Assembly (NCBI GenBank): GCA_029718625.1
Contig: CM056376.1
Coordinates: forward strand, 83,658,541-83,722,540
DNA from: Synaphobranchus kaupii
Taxonomy: Eukaryota > Chordata > Actinopteri > Anguilliformes > Synaphobranchidae
Length of the DNA stretch: 64,000 nt
Direction of reading: 5' to 3'
Each line of letters opens with the position of its first letter. The first letter of the stretch is position 1. The notes below the pieces were generated by a model. It was not told the origin of the DNA and ran no database searches. It saw nothing but the letters and a program-made list of their open reading frames with translations. Below, piece by piece: positions 21,538 to 33,815 of the stretch. The translations under genes were made by a program, and so were the position numbers.

Positions 21538-24200
21538 TCTCAGTTTCTCAATTAGATTTACAACCTTTAGCTTTCAAAAATAATAATCATTGATTCTCAA
21601 AGGTGTGTGTGGCATAGTATGTGAGCGGGAGCGAGTGAGGAGGGGAAGCGGACGTCATTTAATTAGAGTGATGAGCACTATTAGAACGTTACCACTCCGC
21701 AAGCTCCAGTTTGCTCCGGTACTGCTCAGCCTAGAATATATTGCTTCTGCCAATAGTTGTAATTTCAACAGTGAAAGATGGAGTTTTGGAAAAATTACAG
21801 TCACACACAAACTCTCATTGCTTGTGATAAATGTATTTCAGTTTGATTCCCTGAACGTACAGGCCCCAAGAGCACTGAACATAACACTGTCACTCTTAGT
21901 TCACCTTATATTCCGGAGATATTTAGTGCAGCGGAGAAGTCACTGGTTGGCAGGTATTTTCACACTGAAGCCAGACTGGATGCTAAGGCCTTTCCCCACA
22001 AAATGGTGCCGAGGACGAGTAGCAACGAACAGCTTGCCGAACACACCACTGCTCCTCCTCCCACAGTAAAAACACCTGGGAAACCGCAGATTATCTAACA
22101 GACTTCTGCTAATTCCAGTGTAGCAGCTGAATTGCTATGTGGATAACAGGCAAACGGCAGCCGCATTTCTATTTTAAACTTTCTTTCTCTTCGGTAATGA
22201 CAACCGCTATAACTTAGGCTACCAACCTTTCTCACAGCGACTTATTCCACTACCCCTAATAACAGATAAGGATTAAGGATAACCTTTGAATATCTCCTAT
22301 TAACGAGCTCTTAGCTGACAGCCAGACAGTCTGTGCCACTTTTTTCACAATAAAAGATGCAGTTAACATTGAAATAGAAAATACAGCTTGTTACATATGT
22401 TTGCTAGCAAAGCCAAAACTTTCCTGCAAAGGGTTAGACAGCAAACTTTTTACCGTAATTCTTTTACCACAGTTTGGCTAGCAGCATTTTCTATTGTATA
22501 GTGCCAATACTGCGATCGCATTGCTAGTCAAATTTGTTTTTGTAGACGTACTTTCTGCACCAAAGAAAGTTATTACTTTAGTAAGACTGTCTAAACGTTA
22601 ATTTTTTTATTTAGCAATTTCTCTGCTCAGAGCCACTAGGATGGATGTGTTTCATTGCTGTAGTTTGCCTTGGCAAAGATCATTAGTCTGTTAAGACTAT
22701 CAGCAAACAAATCGAAGTGTCAGATGTGGGTCAGATGAGGTCAGATCAAGGAGTAGTTAAAGAAAAATAGTGTCATCAAAATAGTCTCATTAAATAGCTT
22801 ATGTTAGGAACAGCGACTACAGTGACTGAATGGGGAAACTACTGGGTAGGCGGTTCTGTCATTCACCGTGGGGATTTTTATAGAAAATGTTTTTTTTTAG
22901 TTCATTATTCAGTTGCGAAACATAGCAAAGGCCGACTATGTAGTAGCTACCGGGGAGCTCGCTGTATGGCATTTCTGTTATATGTGTATTGTGTTGTAGA
23001 GTAGCTATGGCTCGCTTGCCACAGATTGGCTAGCAAGACACTGTTTGACATCATTGTGAGATTCTGTGTGTGTGATTTTCATACAGGATCCCAGAGCAGT
23101 ATGAAGGGTCTCACAGCCTGTGTTTAAGGGCAGACTGTTTCATGTTATTCAGAGAACCTGAGCTTGCAAGTAAATCAGCATGAGATTTGTTCAAGATCCA
23201 CCTGGCGTGTCTCTTGATGAAATCATTACAGTTCTTAGGGACTGTCACAGAGGTCACCTGATAACAGGGATGTTAGTTTAGATTCTGTGTGCCATAAAAC
23301 GTTTCAGATCTGACAATAGCGTGTGAATCTCTCCATGAAGGACCAATGTTACATCTGTATCCTATTCACAGAAATACCCATCTGATCTTAGAGACCCATT
23401 TAAAAAATGTATCTAAAACAATTGTTTATAAGAATAACACAACGTGCCATGCAGGCTAATAGGGGCTGAAATAAAAAGTTATGTAACTTTTAGTTGCTTC
23501 TCTATTTTTTCTGTCAAATTTCAGCTGGGTCTTAGAAGCTTAGACTTTGTGTAATATTAGATTTTCATTATCAACTCTATACAGTGTAATGGGGAGGGTA
23601 TAAAGGATTTTCCTTAGAAAAAAAAGTGTAACGTGTTGGTTTAAATTATCAATGTAAAAGAAAGCAAGGCTCTCTGCTGGGAACTATGAAAACCTTTTTT
23701 CTTGAGTCGGAGGTAATTAAACACGTACTGATTTTGAACAAATACCACTTAAATGTAATTCCCAATCTGGAGCTTGTTGCAGTGCTGGATTGGAAGAATG
23801 TGTTCCTGTCTTTTAGGAACTCTAGGTTATTAGCACAAAATCATTGGGTTTTAATGACTGCTGGTTGGTGTGTGTGTGTGGCGGGGGGGGGGGGGGGGGT
23901 TAATTGTCAAAGTGATTGGAAATATCTCATCTATTTTTTGCTGACTCTACACTACATGTAATTATCTTAGAAAGGGATTCATGCAAGCTATTGTTCCTTG
24001 CCATGATATTTATGTCACCTTTTTCCTTAATTCCAAACGCATACTTGTAATACAGGATAGCCATGCCATATTATTCAGCTTGTTTAGCAGATGTTAAAAG
24101 ATTTTTTTATGTTTTTTTTAATTGGCTCTCTCTGCACCTCAGCCAAATGTGGTGAATGTTCTAGCACAAAATAGAAACTGTTTGTCACACAGATGGGTGG
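21538..24200. other. unrecognised DNA; G-run at 23883-23899
   Basis: A 159-codon open frame at 21590-22069 has no recognisable domain and I treat it as chance. (TG)n followed by a 17-base G run lies at 23866-23899. No other repeat family is recognised. Confidence 0.5.
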
Positions 24201-24224
24201 TACTGCTAAGGTACGTTTCCACCC

Positions 24225-24295
24225 TTTACTGTAAAGCACTTTGAGATAATGAAATGCACAAAATAAATGCATTCCATTCTTATTATTATAATTTA
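24225..24295 (+). mobile_element. 3' tail of an L2-type LINE or a SINE using its tail
   Basis: The text TGTAAAGCACTTTGAGATAA followed by AATAAATGCATTCC and a TTATTATTAT end is the conserved 3' tail shared by many fish L2-clade LINEs and the SINEs they mobilise. Only about 70 bp survive. Confidence 0.6.
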
Positions 24296-25375
24296 AAGAT
24301 GTGTAAGATTCCCATTTGTTTGTGAGATGAATGATGAGACTATTCCCCAAATGGCCTTCTTCCATGGTTCTGTCTTGTATATGTTATTGTTAACATCCTC
24401 TGATGGTTATCATAAAAACACAGAGAGGACATGCAAACAACCAAAAACAATGTTCACAATGTATTGAAATGCCAGACTCTTTATTCAGACATTTCTAACC
24501 AAATGTATCCTTTGTGCAAGAAATTACAGTAAAATGTACTATATCATTTAATCTATCAGATTTTCTGAGCATTGTATGAAAAAGAAATGTATAGAATTGC
24601 CTTCAAATTTTCTAAAATCATAGAAAATGTTACAAATTAAACTAAATCAAATACCTACGCACATCACAAAATTACTTCACACTTTTGACTTAAAACTTCA
24701 TTCTTCATTTTACGAACATTGTATTAAAAAGAAATTTCCATTTTTAATTAACTGAAATCCATAAAAAGCTCTTGAATGATTGCCCTCTCATTGGGCTGGC
24801 CACTCTAAATAAACAGGCAATAAACATATGGAGTTTAATGTTGCAGGGACTGATACTTTAAAGCTCTAATGGCCACTAGACTTTAAAGTGCTGATCCAAC
24901 AGTTGGCTTTAATTGAGTGATTTAGTGCAGTAGTTTCTGTCTCTCTAAAATTATTTTCTTTTGTTAGTTATTAAAAAATGGTCAGGCTCCTCTTTGGAAA
25001 AAGTTTGAGATTTATGAGCCAGGTGTGTAATTACTGTTATACTCTACACAAAGCTCCAGTATAAGAGAGTTTATAAAATTGTACTGTACACTGCACTACT
25101 TTATGTTCTTTTTGAACAATACCTGAACCGGTACTGTTGCTAAAGCATGCTGGCACAGGATAGACCATTTCAATATGTGTGTGCGTGACTTTCCAGCAGG
25201 AAAACTGAGGAAGGGACACAAAGTATGCTCAGCCTTGCTTGATGAATGTGGCACTGCAGTGAATGACATGCTCCCAGCATCAGCCCCATAGGTAAACTGA
25301 GCAAGCGAGATGTCTGGCCGACGCATATTTAACATAGGATCTTTGAGCCGATGATGCTGCTGTGTCCTGTCCTTA
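24296..25375. other. unrecognised, non-repetitive DNA
   Basis: No gene, LTR or inverted repeat was found. 24700-25000 has the even, complex base composition sometimes seen in conserved non-coding DNA. Confidence 0.4.
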
Positions 25376-25517
25376 TTATCGCCTGTGAGCCAGAGACATT
25401 AAACATTGCATCACTGTGGCACCACCCACCCGCGGGGTCCTCTCCAAACATTTATCAGCCCTGGCGAGTCCAACATGGTACAACAGATGCTATCAGGACC
25501 ATGTCGTCAGCCATTAG

Positions 25518-25735
25518 TGTCCACGGATGACTCCCAATGTGCTGTCTCTGTCTCCATCGGTATGGGGGTCTCACCTAAAAGAGGCCAGTGCTATGGCTCT
25601 AAACGCACAATCTCCGCTTGCTTAACAAACCTACCCTCCTCCTCACCGGAGGCCTAGTGCGATTCTTCAGCAAGTATTACTGTTGCTCAGTTGCTCAGTG
25701 AAGGGGGAGGGACCTTCTTATGAGAGCTGAGCTGT
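25518..25735. repeat. 218-bp duplicated segment, copy 1 (other copy 33862-34078)
   Basis: From GTGTCCACGGATGACTCCCA to GAGCTGAGCTGT this segment is nearly identical to 33862-34078. The few differences all change codons in the one frame open through both, so protein coding is not supported. Flanks are unrelated on both sides. Confidence 0.85.
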
Positions 25736-25898
25736 GAAAAATGGTTTGGGGTAAGTGCTCGAGCCATGCCTTGTACCTCAAATGAATAAGCAAAAACCCT
25801 GTTGTAAAAATTGATCTTGGACTATGTAAATATTTAACACTTTGTACATTCTCAGCATGATCTCGAGGGGCTGATGCTCTCTGGGACTTTTCATGGGT

Positions 25899-27850
25899 TA
25901 GTGCCTATAAGCATGCTCTCTCCAATGCTAGGTCCTCTTACTTTTCAAAGCTTATACAAGAAAATAAGACCAATCCCCGATTTCTATTCAGAACAGTTGC
26001 TGAACTAACTAATAATCATGCAACAACTAACCCTCAAATTCCAGTCTCATGTAGTAGTAATGATTTCTTGAATTTCTTTAGTGGTAAAATTATTGAAATT
26101 AGGGAAAAGATCACACAAGTTAGTGACCATGGTTTTGACGATATAGAACTGCCTCCTAGACACACTAAACATCTTGAATCGTTTACTCCAATACTTGAGC
26201 GAACTAATTAAGTTAGTTTCTTCTTCAAAATCATCCACCTGTCTTCTAGACCCCATAACCACAAAGTTATTGAAGGAGATATTGCCTATGCTCATCAAAC
26301 CAATTCTTCATTTAATTAACTCATCATTGCTATCGGGCCATGTTCCTACATCCTTTAAATTGGCAGAAATCAAGCCACTATTTAAGAAACCAAATTTGGA
26401 TCCCACTGCCCTGGCTAATTATAGACCCATTTCAAACCTCCCATTTTTATCAAAGATTCTTCATTTTTACATACTTATAACGTGTATGAAAGGTTTCAAT
26501 CTGGGTTTAGGAAGCACCATAGCACCGAGACCGCCCTTGCCCTAGTAATGAATGACTTGTTTCTCTCTCTGGACTGTGGCTGTATTTCTATTCTTGTTTT
26601 ACTTGACCTGAGCGCTGCCTTTGATACTATAGACCATCATATTCTCCTCAGCAGGCTAGAAAATTTAGTTGGTCTTACCGGGCATGCTCTTATGTGGTTT
26701 AAATCTTATCTCTATGATAGATCCCAGTTTGTTAGGGTAAACAGTCAGTCCTCTGAATTTTCTAAGGTGAACTTTGGAGTACCACAAGGTTCGGTTTTGG
26801 GTCCTCTGCTCTTTTCTCTTTGCATGCTCCCTCTTGGGAACATTATAAGCAGACATGGTGTTAACTACCACTGCTACGCAGATGACACACAACTTTATAT
26901 ATCAGTTAAGCCAGGTGAAGTTGACCAGTTGTCTAAACTAGAGACCTGTCTCAAAGATGTAAAGGCCTGGATGACCCAAAATTTCCTCTTATTGAACTCA
27001 GATAAGACTGAGATATTAGTATTAGGTCCCAAATCCCTTCGAGATAAATTCTTACAGCTTCCCTTAAATTTAGATTGCTTCTCTATCTCCGCCAACAAGG
27101 TTGTTAAAAACCTTGGTGTAATTATTGATTCAGATCTCTCCTTTCAGCCCCATATTAACAATATCACAAGAATGACCTTCTTCCACCTGAGGAATATATC
27201 TAAATTCAGGAAGGTGTTGTCCCTGGAGGATGCTGAAAAAATGGTTCATGCCTTTGTAACCTCTCGACTAGATTACTGCAATGCATTATTGTCTGGTTGC
27301 ACTGGCTCAGCCCTGAATCGCCTCCAACTTGTACAGAATGCAGCTGCTAGGGTTCTTACTAGAACCAAGAAATGGGAGCATATCAGCCCGGTGCTCAAAA
27401 CTCTTCATTGGCTGCCTGTCAAATTCAGAATTGACTACAAGATTTTACTTCTAGCGTTTAAAGCTTTAAATGGCTTGGCCCCTGAATATCTGAGTGACTT
27501 ACTCATTCCTTGCTGTCCTCCTAGATTACTTCGCTCTCAAAGTGCTGGCTATTTGAAAATTCCTATTATATCTAAAATTACAATGGGTGGCAGAGCCTTT
27601 TTTATGGAATAATCTTCTCATGTACGTACGGGCTTCAGACACACTTTCTGTCTTTAAGTGTAGGCTAAAAACGTACCTCTTTAGTCAATCCTATAGTTGA
27701 GGATGTCGGGGGCGGCTAACCTTCTCTTTTCCTCTCTCACCCTGAGCTGCAGATTACTCCGGCCCGTCCCCCTCTTACCCTGAGTTTGCAGACTGCTCCA
27801 GTTATGCCCCACACCCTGAGTTTGCAGACTGCTTCGGACCTGCCCCTCCT
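25899..27850 (+). mobile_element. L2-clade LINE, 5'-truncated, nearly open reverse transcriptase
   Basis: The copy starts within the endonuclease-to-RT linker ([18 protein letters not shown]), continues through the RT and the C-terminal region, and ends in a 3' untranslated part with tandem CCCTGAG(T/C)TTGCAGACTGC units (27730-27840). The endonuclease is absent. A relative on the opposite strand at 39100-42062 preserves part of it, so together the two copies outline most of the element. Confidence 0.9.
26174..27612 (+). pseudogene. L2-type reverse transcriptase
   Basis: The protein copies LINE RNA into DNA at the nicked target. Visible RT blocks, in order: LAEIKPLFKKPNLDPTAL with [15 protein letters not shown] (to about 26460), [45 protein letters not shown], then the catalytic YADD at 26875-26886, followed by [21 protein letters not shown] and the C-terminal [12 protein letters not shown]. 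The frame is broken once: after SKIL the expected KCVAQQ-type segment, present in the copy near 40780, is missing about 30 bp, so the first part (26174-26545) and the second part (26482-27612) are in different frames. A further frameshift at about 27598 separates the C-terminal WNNL...SVFKCRLKTYLF part. Confidence 0.9.
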
Positions 27851-28366
27851 TTGGTTTATCCTCCCGACTTCACGCAACTGTTGTGCATTTGTGTGTCAAA
27901 ACAATGCAGCTTGGCACTTATACAAATTGCTTCACATTTTCCAGTACATTTCACCATTGCTAACAATGATCCATTTTCTACAATATTGAGGTCACCTCAA
28001 TAGAATTGGTGGGTGTCCGATATGTAGCTTTCAGAATTACTTTGCACAGATCTGTAGCCCAGTTTTAACTGGAGCTATTGAAGTAAAAAGCCTTGTTCAA
28101 GATTTAATAGTGTCCCACTTGGAACGTAAACCCACATCCAAATGTCAATGGCCCTTAACACTATTAAATGCAGCTGTAAGCCTATCTTCACTTTTAACAG
28201 CTCTCTGCTTAACTCAACAGCCCAAATGTATTTAAATAAGTCATATGTTATTACGGCACTGAAATCTCCCATTAGATTCTATTCAGTGCAACTTGTACAA
28301 AGCAAATACAGTGCATGGAAATTCATAATCATTGCAGGGAAGCAGATCAAATGCAGGAAACTGAAA
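27851..28366. other. unrecognised DNA
   Basis: Nothing recognisable between the LINE tail and the next solo LTR. Short open frames lack motifs. Confidence 0.5.
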
Positions 28367-28371
28367 CAGGC

Positions 28372-29037
28372 TATCACGAGGGTCGGGACGGAGGACCAGA
28401 TGTGACCGATAGGGGATTCACTAAGTTATTCACAAAGAGTGAAATAACCACCGATTAGGGAAGGAGAACACAAAAGAAAGGGAGAAAAAAAAACCCAGCG
28501 AATAAGCCAAAAATAAATCTACCCGGAACAATGTGGGCGAAAAAGTCACATGGACTTCGAGAAAAACTGACAAAGAAATCATAACCCAGCTATGGATGAG
28601 ACGCTCGTAGAAGGGAGCGGAAATTAAACAGAAATCAGAGCGGATAACCTCGATCTCGAAAACTAAATTAAACCAGCAGGACAAACGAGGCTACCACATT
28701 AGAAAGAAAATAAATAAACAGAGCAAACCTCAGGGAGGTAGGCGTAGCGAGGAGAATAGTAAGCAGAGAAAAGAGAGATCCTAAGATATAGCCCTCACTC
28801 AACTGAGTAGGAATTATACTGCTTTATTAAAACACACAAAGAAAGCAGTAACCCATAAGTTGACCCTGTTACCGGCTTCGAACTGTGGCAAAACTGACAC
28901 GAAAGCGCAGAGCCAGGAAGCTGAACAGGTGAAAACAATGAGTGCCAAGACGGAGGAAAAACCCGGCACGGACTCCGTCCCGCAGCAGCGCGGGAGCATC
29001 CGCAAAAGAGAGCACGGCAACTAAATATACCGTGACA
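28372..29037 (-). repeat. solo LTR with CAGGC target duplication
   Basis: On the minus strand the LTR starts TGTCACGGTATATTTAG and ends GACCCTCGTGATA, the last CA being mutated to TA. The 5-bp repeat CAGGC is present at 28367-28371 and 29038-29042. An AATAAA (minus) lies at about 28822-28827. Complete solo LTR, 666 bp. A decayed relative lies at 10170-10755. Confidence 0.9.
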
Positions 29038-29441
29038 CAGGCACATTAACGAAGCTTAAAATGCCAACATATCTTGAAAGAATTGGTTGATTCATCTGTA
29101 TAAACATAAACTGAGAGAAACATCTCTTTGATATGTTGGGTTTGATCCTACATGCACTTTGATAATACAGTTCTTGATATTAAAAATGGTAACTTCAGAG
29201 GCATTGACGGCTGAATGGAAGTTCAGAAGGTGTATCTGTCTATGCTTCAAAAGTTCTGGGGTTCTATCCAATTATTATTATTATCATTAATTAAGAGATA
29301 AAGAACTGTTAAGTTTGAAGTAGAATGGCCTGAACTTGACATTAACTTAAAATAACAAGTGAGCAGGGTCCTTATTGAATGTCACAGGCAAAATTTGGCA
29401 ATCGGAAGATTAGCTCTGTCCTTGGAAGGCATTAGAACACT

Positions 29442-29843
29442 TGTTACGACTGTCTGTATAGTCGCGACAAAAGGGAGACAACACAAGAAGGTATAGTTTA
29501 AACAATTAAATAATTTATTAAACAAAGGAAAATCATTTTCTGCAGGAGTGCAAATGTAGTGTTTTTATGAGAAACATGTATGGATGCGTGTGCGTAAAAA
29601 GTGAGATGTGAATGTCCAAAACCAAAACAACCAAAGAAAAACCCAGGAACACCCAGTACCGCAGCCAGGTGCAGGAGGAGAACCCCAAAAATGCCAGCAC
29701 CCAGAAAGCCATAGGGTACTTTTATAGGCTATGCCCCAATTAGGAAGAGGGCAGAAAGGCAGACAACCCCACAGCCTGGCCGGTACTGCAACTGCCAAAG
29801 AAAACAAATTAGACAGACAGCTAGTAAGGGTGGATTCGTCACA
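29442..29843 (-). repeat. solo LTR with CACT target duplication
   Basis: On the minus strand it starts TGTGACGAATCC and ends GACAGTCGTAACA. The minus-strand TATA-like CCTATAAAAGTA lies at about 29716-29727 and AATAAA at about 29513. The 4-bp repeat CACT is found at 29438-29441 and 29844-29847. At 402 bp it is the shortest LTR in the window. The open frame on the minus strand inside it is incidental. Confidence 0.85.
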
Positions 29844-29938
29844 CACTGGAAAATTCATTTCCATTCAGAAATTTAAGTCACTCTATCCCCTGTGCCTGAT
29901 GATGCTTTTCACAGATGATACTAACTCCTTTGCGTAGA

Positions 29939-29960
29939 AGGTCCCGCCGATGGGACCTTT
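29939..29960. repeat. short GC hairpin
   Basis: AGGTCCC-GCCGAT-GGGACCT forms a stem of seven base pairs with a six-base loop, followed by five T. In bacteria this would suggest a terminator. Here it is only a local inverted repeat. Confidence 0.5.
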
Positions 29961-31230
29961 TTGCTCAACTGAGACATTTGTTGCTACTGCAGTCAAACTA
30001 TTAGTGGAAATCACAAACTCTGTGTTTTAACTTTATTGGTAGACGGGTCGTGACGATTTCTGCTGAATACCGAGTTTCTAAGTGTCACTATTTCCCCGTA
30101 GCAAATCCATTTAACAAGCAACCCCCCACCTAGTCTATACCTACCCATGCGTGACATAGTGGACAATAGCGTCTGTGTTTGAGTTCATAAATATATTTAT
30201 TCATCAAATAAAATTAGAATAACGTCATAGCAACGAGATAAACCCAACAATAGCCCGATCGTATGCCAGAAAAGCCGTGAAAAGCCCTGCTCACTCAAAT
30301 TCAAAATAAACTGTGAAAGTACTGTCTCATTCTACCATGTATTCTACTAGCAATATATGCTACTAAATATGAAATAAATATACAATCCTACCATTGGTTT
30401 TACACATCGAGATGTTCCTTTCAAAATTCAGTGGTCATTTATTGTCTGGTACAATCGGTTTGAGAAATATACAACACTTTATACCGCTATTACACTATCT
30501 GAAACGTCGATGTAATACCCCCATGCCCTGTAAGCCTGTCTCATTCATTACAGTTCATTCTGGTTTAATTGTCGGCTTTTTTATCTAATAGAGTACATTA
30601 TAACCTTAGCAACGTGTCTTTTTCGGTGCTTTTTACAATTTACTACAGCCCAGCGTAACGGCAGTTTTTCGCAAGTATTCTAGTATTTCGCAAGCTCTAT
30701 AGAATACGCTTTAGGTAGGGGAGTTTCCCTTTTCCGATATGTAAGTATTTTTGCGTCTAAAATACCGTTGGTCTCACTGGCTACATATGTACGTTCGTGT
30801 TTCCACTCGAGCACTGTCTTTCCAATACGTTTGATAGCCCTATTGTTATTTTCGCATTTTGAGTGCATTTTACATACTGTAGTGCAGTCGTTAAATGTAT
30901 TTTTGAAGTAGGCTACCAATGTTCATTGAAGATAGAACATTTGGCAGCATTTTGCAGATACTAATACTATTTTATGTTCATGTTATCGTACATAATATAG
31001 GCTATGGCGTATATACTTGTCTCTTAGGGCATGACAAATGCTCATTCCAATTTACTGTGCGCTGATATGTGGTAGATTAAGGTAAAAATGTCCTTGGAGT
31101 CATTATGAATAGGAAAATTTAAAATCTTTTAAAAAATACAGAAAAATGCAATCCCAGGACAAAGGTATACATACTGTAGAGTACAGGGACAAGTGATGTT
31201 TTATTGAGGTACAAGAGTGAATGATTAAGC
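29961..31230. other. unrecognised AT-rich DNA
   Basis: No repeat family or gene was recognised. Frames at 30394-30588 and 30680-30919 lack any motif. Confidence 0.5.
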
Positions 31231-31231
31231 A

Positions 31232-31460
31232 ACATATTTAGGTGTATGTAACACTGTGATATCAATGTTTATTCCCTCCGCCCCGGGTATGTTTTCGGTG
31301 GTGTGGGTGAGTTTGTTTGTTTGTTTGTGGGCAGGATTACGTAAAAACTACCAGACCAATTTGTGTGTAGTATAGTATGTATGTGTAGTATGGGCCAAGG
31401 ACGAACCCATTAAATTTTGGAGCGGATTTGATCAGTGGTTTTCAAAATAAATATAAATAT
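31232..31460 (+). repeat. GTTTGTTTGT-type dispersed repeat with R1-like lead-in
   Basis: 31232-31270 matches the lead-in of R1 copy 3 (CACTGTGATATCAATGTTT against CAGTGTGATATCAATGTTT). It is followed by GTTTGTTTGTTTGTGGGCAG, GATTACGTAAAAACTACCAG, GGGCCAAGGACGAACCCATT and AAATTTTGGAGCGGATTTGA. From my own knowledge that sentence-like order recurs in many fish genomes as an unclassified repeat. I cannot assign a mechanism. Confidence 0.5.
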
Positions 31461-31514
31461 ATACGCGTTTACAATGTTTTGCAATGGGGGCGCCGCCATG
31501 TTTAGTGATTTTGA

Positions 31515-31530
31515 CCACTAGATGGTGTCA
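31515..31530 (+). promoter_or_regulatory. possible CTCF-type motif
   Basis: CCACTAGATGGTGTCA fits the core of the vertebrate CTCF consensus except that GC is replaced by TG. Sequence resemblance only. Confidence 0.25.
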
Positions 31531-31895
31531 GGCAGCAACTGAAGCCCACGAATAGTTTTTCTATTTTTGTGTAATAATTTTGGCCTTTTCGTTTAGTAAA
31601 TAGAATATATGCCTTACATTGCCCATTCTTCTAGTCCTCAACTTTAAACTTTAAAGTTTAAAACCCCGGAGCATAAATACTTTGCTCTTTCAGAAAAACT
31701 ACATCTAGTCTGCTGGATACAACAGGAACAGCTCTACGTTCGACATTCATGGTACTTGGAAAATATAAGGTAATAACCATATTATTTCTGAAAATCGTAG
31801 TATTACGCTACATGTTTCTGTTCAGGTGAAGTGGTCCCTTTCTCTGTGTTATTGGTAGCCTAGCCGATTTGGGTAGTTGATGTAACTGACTATTC

Positions 31896-32027
31896 GGGGG
31901 AGTATTCCAGAAAGCGGGTTTAGTGAAAATTTTGTTAGTGAAAATTTTGAGTTTGCTAACCCTGAGATTAATTCAATTCATAGCAAACTCAGAGATTCCA
32001 GTAAACCCATTTTCTGACATACCCCCC
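31896..32027. mobile_element. 132-bp MITE-like inverted repeat
   Basis: The ends GGGGGAGTATTCCAGAAAGC and, reverse-complemented, GGGGGGTATGTCAGAAAATG share most positions and continue as GGGTTTA inward. The interior contains AGTGAAAATTTTG twice in tandem and palindromic AGTTTGCTAAC/TAGCAAACT. No coding capacity and no clear target duplication. Confidence 0.6.
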
Positions 32028-32759
32028 GATGTGATTGACCAGCGGAGTTCCGGTTAACGGATAGGCTATAGAAGTTTTCTTTCACCTATCTAACTAGCAT
32101 TCTATCTGCCTATTCAAGCCATCATCAATTAACTGATAAGCTTAAATAGGCTAGCTAGTCAGGCAACCTCGCTAGCTAGAAGTAGCGAACTTGGGTGTAC
32201 TGGCTTAGGAAGGTGACCAAAATAGTAACGTTATTACAACGGCGTTAGCTTCTAGGCTAGCTAGCCACACACCTTGTAGGCTTGTTACGCTTGGTAACGT
32301 TAGCCTAACCAGTATTAAATAACTTGAAAATGTATTGTTAAAGTGAATCAGAACTCTCATGGTTAATGTAGCCAATGTGGCTCCATTTTTTTCTGTCTGT
32401 TGGTGCTGCAGGGAACTACCTGCGCACACAACAGAAAGGTAAAAAACGCTAGTTAGTTAGCTAGCTAAATATGGCCAATTGAACTCTGTTCACATCGTTA
32501 AAAGAACATTAGATGTACAAATTTTGATATAATGACATTAGCCTGGCTTCGCCAAACCCAATTTGAAAAAAGTTAATGGGGTTTGACTGGAAACTCGATT
32601 CATTTTGGATTTCCAAGGGGCCTTATCAACGATTGCAGACCAAAATTGTTCTGCACGGAATTGGATAGACCTACAACCAATCTGAGCAATGAAACGTGGG
32701 TTAGTCATGTGGGTACAATCATCGTATTAGCCCTGCCCCATATTAGTTAAACGGTTGTG

Positions 32760-32872
32760 ATTAACTGGGAATCAGTTTGAACGGGTGCTACCAGACTGAT
32801 ATGGGAGTGAAACAGAATGTGAGGTCACGTGATCAGGCTGGTAGCACCCGTTCAAACTGATTCCCAGTTAAT
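32760..32872. repeat. 113-bp near-perfect hairpin (41-bp arms)
   Basis: Arm 1 (32760-32800) and arm 2 (32832-32872) pair at 40 of 41 positions around a 31-base loop. The arms include GGGAATCAGTTTGAACGGGT. The hairpin sits at the 3' side of a stretch beginning AGCCTGGCTTCGCCA (32541) that may be part of the same small element. Confidence 0.85.
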
Positions 32873-33189
32873 TGTCAAAATGTATCTTCTATTGAGATTT
32901 TATTATACTCTAGGCCTACTAAATGATCATGCAAGATTACTGCTGCCAGTCCTGTCATATTTAACTAGTTTTCATTTCATTTTGACATGGAAAATATTTA
33001 CCCATACATACTCTGTCTGCCCATGGTATGAACTTCCCCTGCAGAGTCAGTAGTAAAAGGACTTCAATAATCCCAACAAATCTTCAAAACTAATTCCAAC
33101 TGCTTATCAATGTATACCTGATTTTACGGTACATGCATCAACATGCAGCATGGGCGGAGGGATGTGCTCTCCGAGCGACCTTTCTAGTT

Positions 33190-33815
33190 ATCTTAAGCCA
33201 TCAGAAGGAGCAAATGTATATGCTATGTAATGGGCAAAAGTAATTTATTAATTCTATGACATGTTTTGCATAGGGGTTTTGGACCCATAGATATCTACCC
33301 CCCTATACTGATGAAAATATAGTAATTCCCACTTGAAAATTATGCAAAAGTGAGTTTTATGAGCCAAAACTGTTGATTTGTAGTTAAATATATCTTTTTT
33401 ATTTTTTTATTTAGAGCAGTGCACAATTTAGCCATTTGGATAGATTTGGAGACACTAATGGACAACAGGGTACACTGCTATATTTTGCATCATACCTTTA
33501 ATAGTTCTACATATCATCCTCAGATTTTGCAAAACCTGTGGACATGGAGTTCATGATCCAGGAAATGTATATACTGTATATTACCGATTTCACTTATGTA
33601 GTTCTCAGCAAACTTTTTTTGCATTTGTGGCACTTTATTTTGACTTAAATTATGAAAATAAACAAATCTAAGTTTGTATTGTAAATGGTACATCTGTCTT
33701 GTTTCATTTAACCCATTTACCAAGTTTATGTGATGTCCACACCTGGAGTTATAAAGCCTTAAACAGAGCACCCCCTAAATAGGTGAAATTTGCCATCTGC
33801 GCCAAGGGGCTAACC
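33190..33815 (+). repeat. dispersed repeat R1, copy 2
   Basis: Contains CATCAGAAGGAGCAAATGTA, GGGTTTTGGACCCATAGATA, TAGTAATTCCCACTTGAAAA and the later blocks shared with 35755-36300. It ends AAGGGGCTAACC, where copy 3 has GAAGGGGTTAA, so the end is mutated here. Confidence 0.8.

Noticed and set aside
21590..22069. 159-codon open frame
   Set aside because: No recognisable domain, no splice context, no second copy; plausible by chance at this length in 64 kb.
29939..29965. Rho-independent-terminator-like hairpin with T run
   Set aside because: The window is vertebrate DNA, so the bacterial interpretation does not apply.
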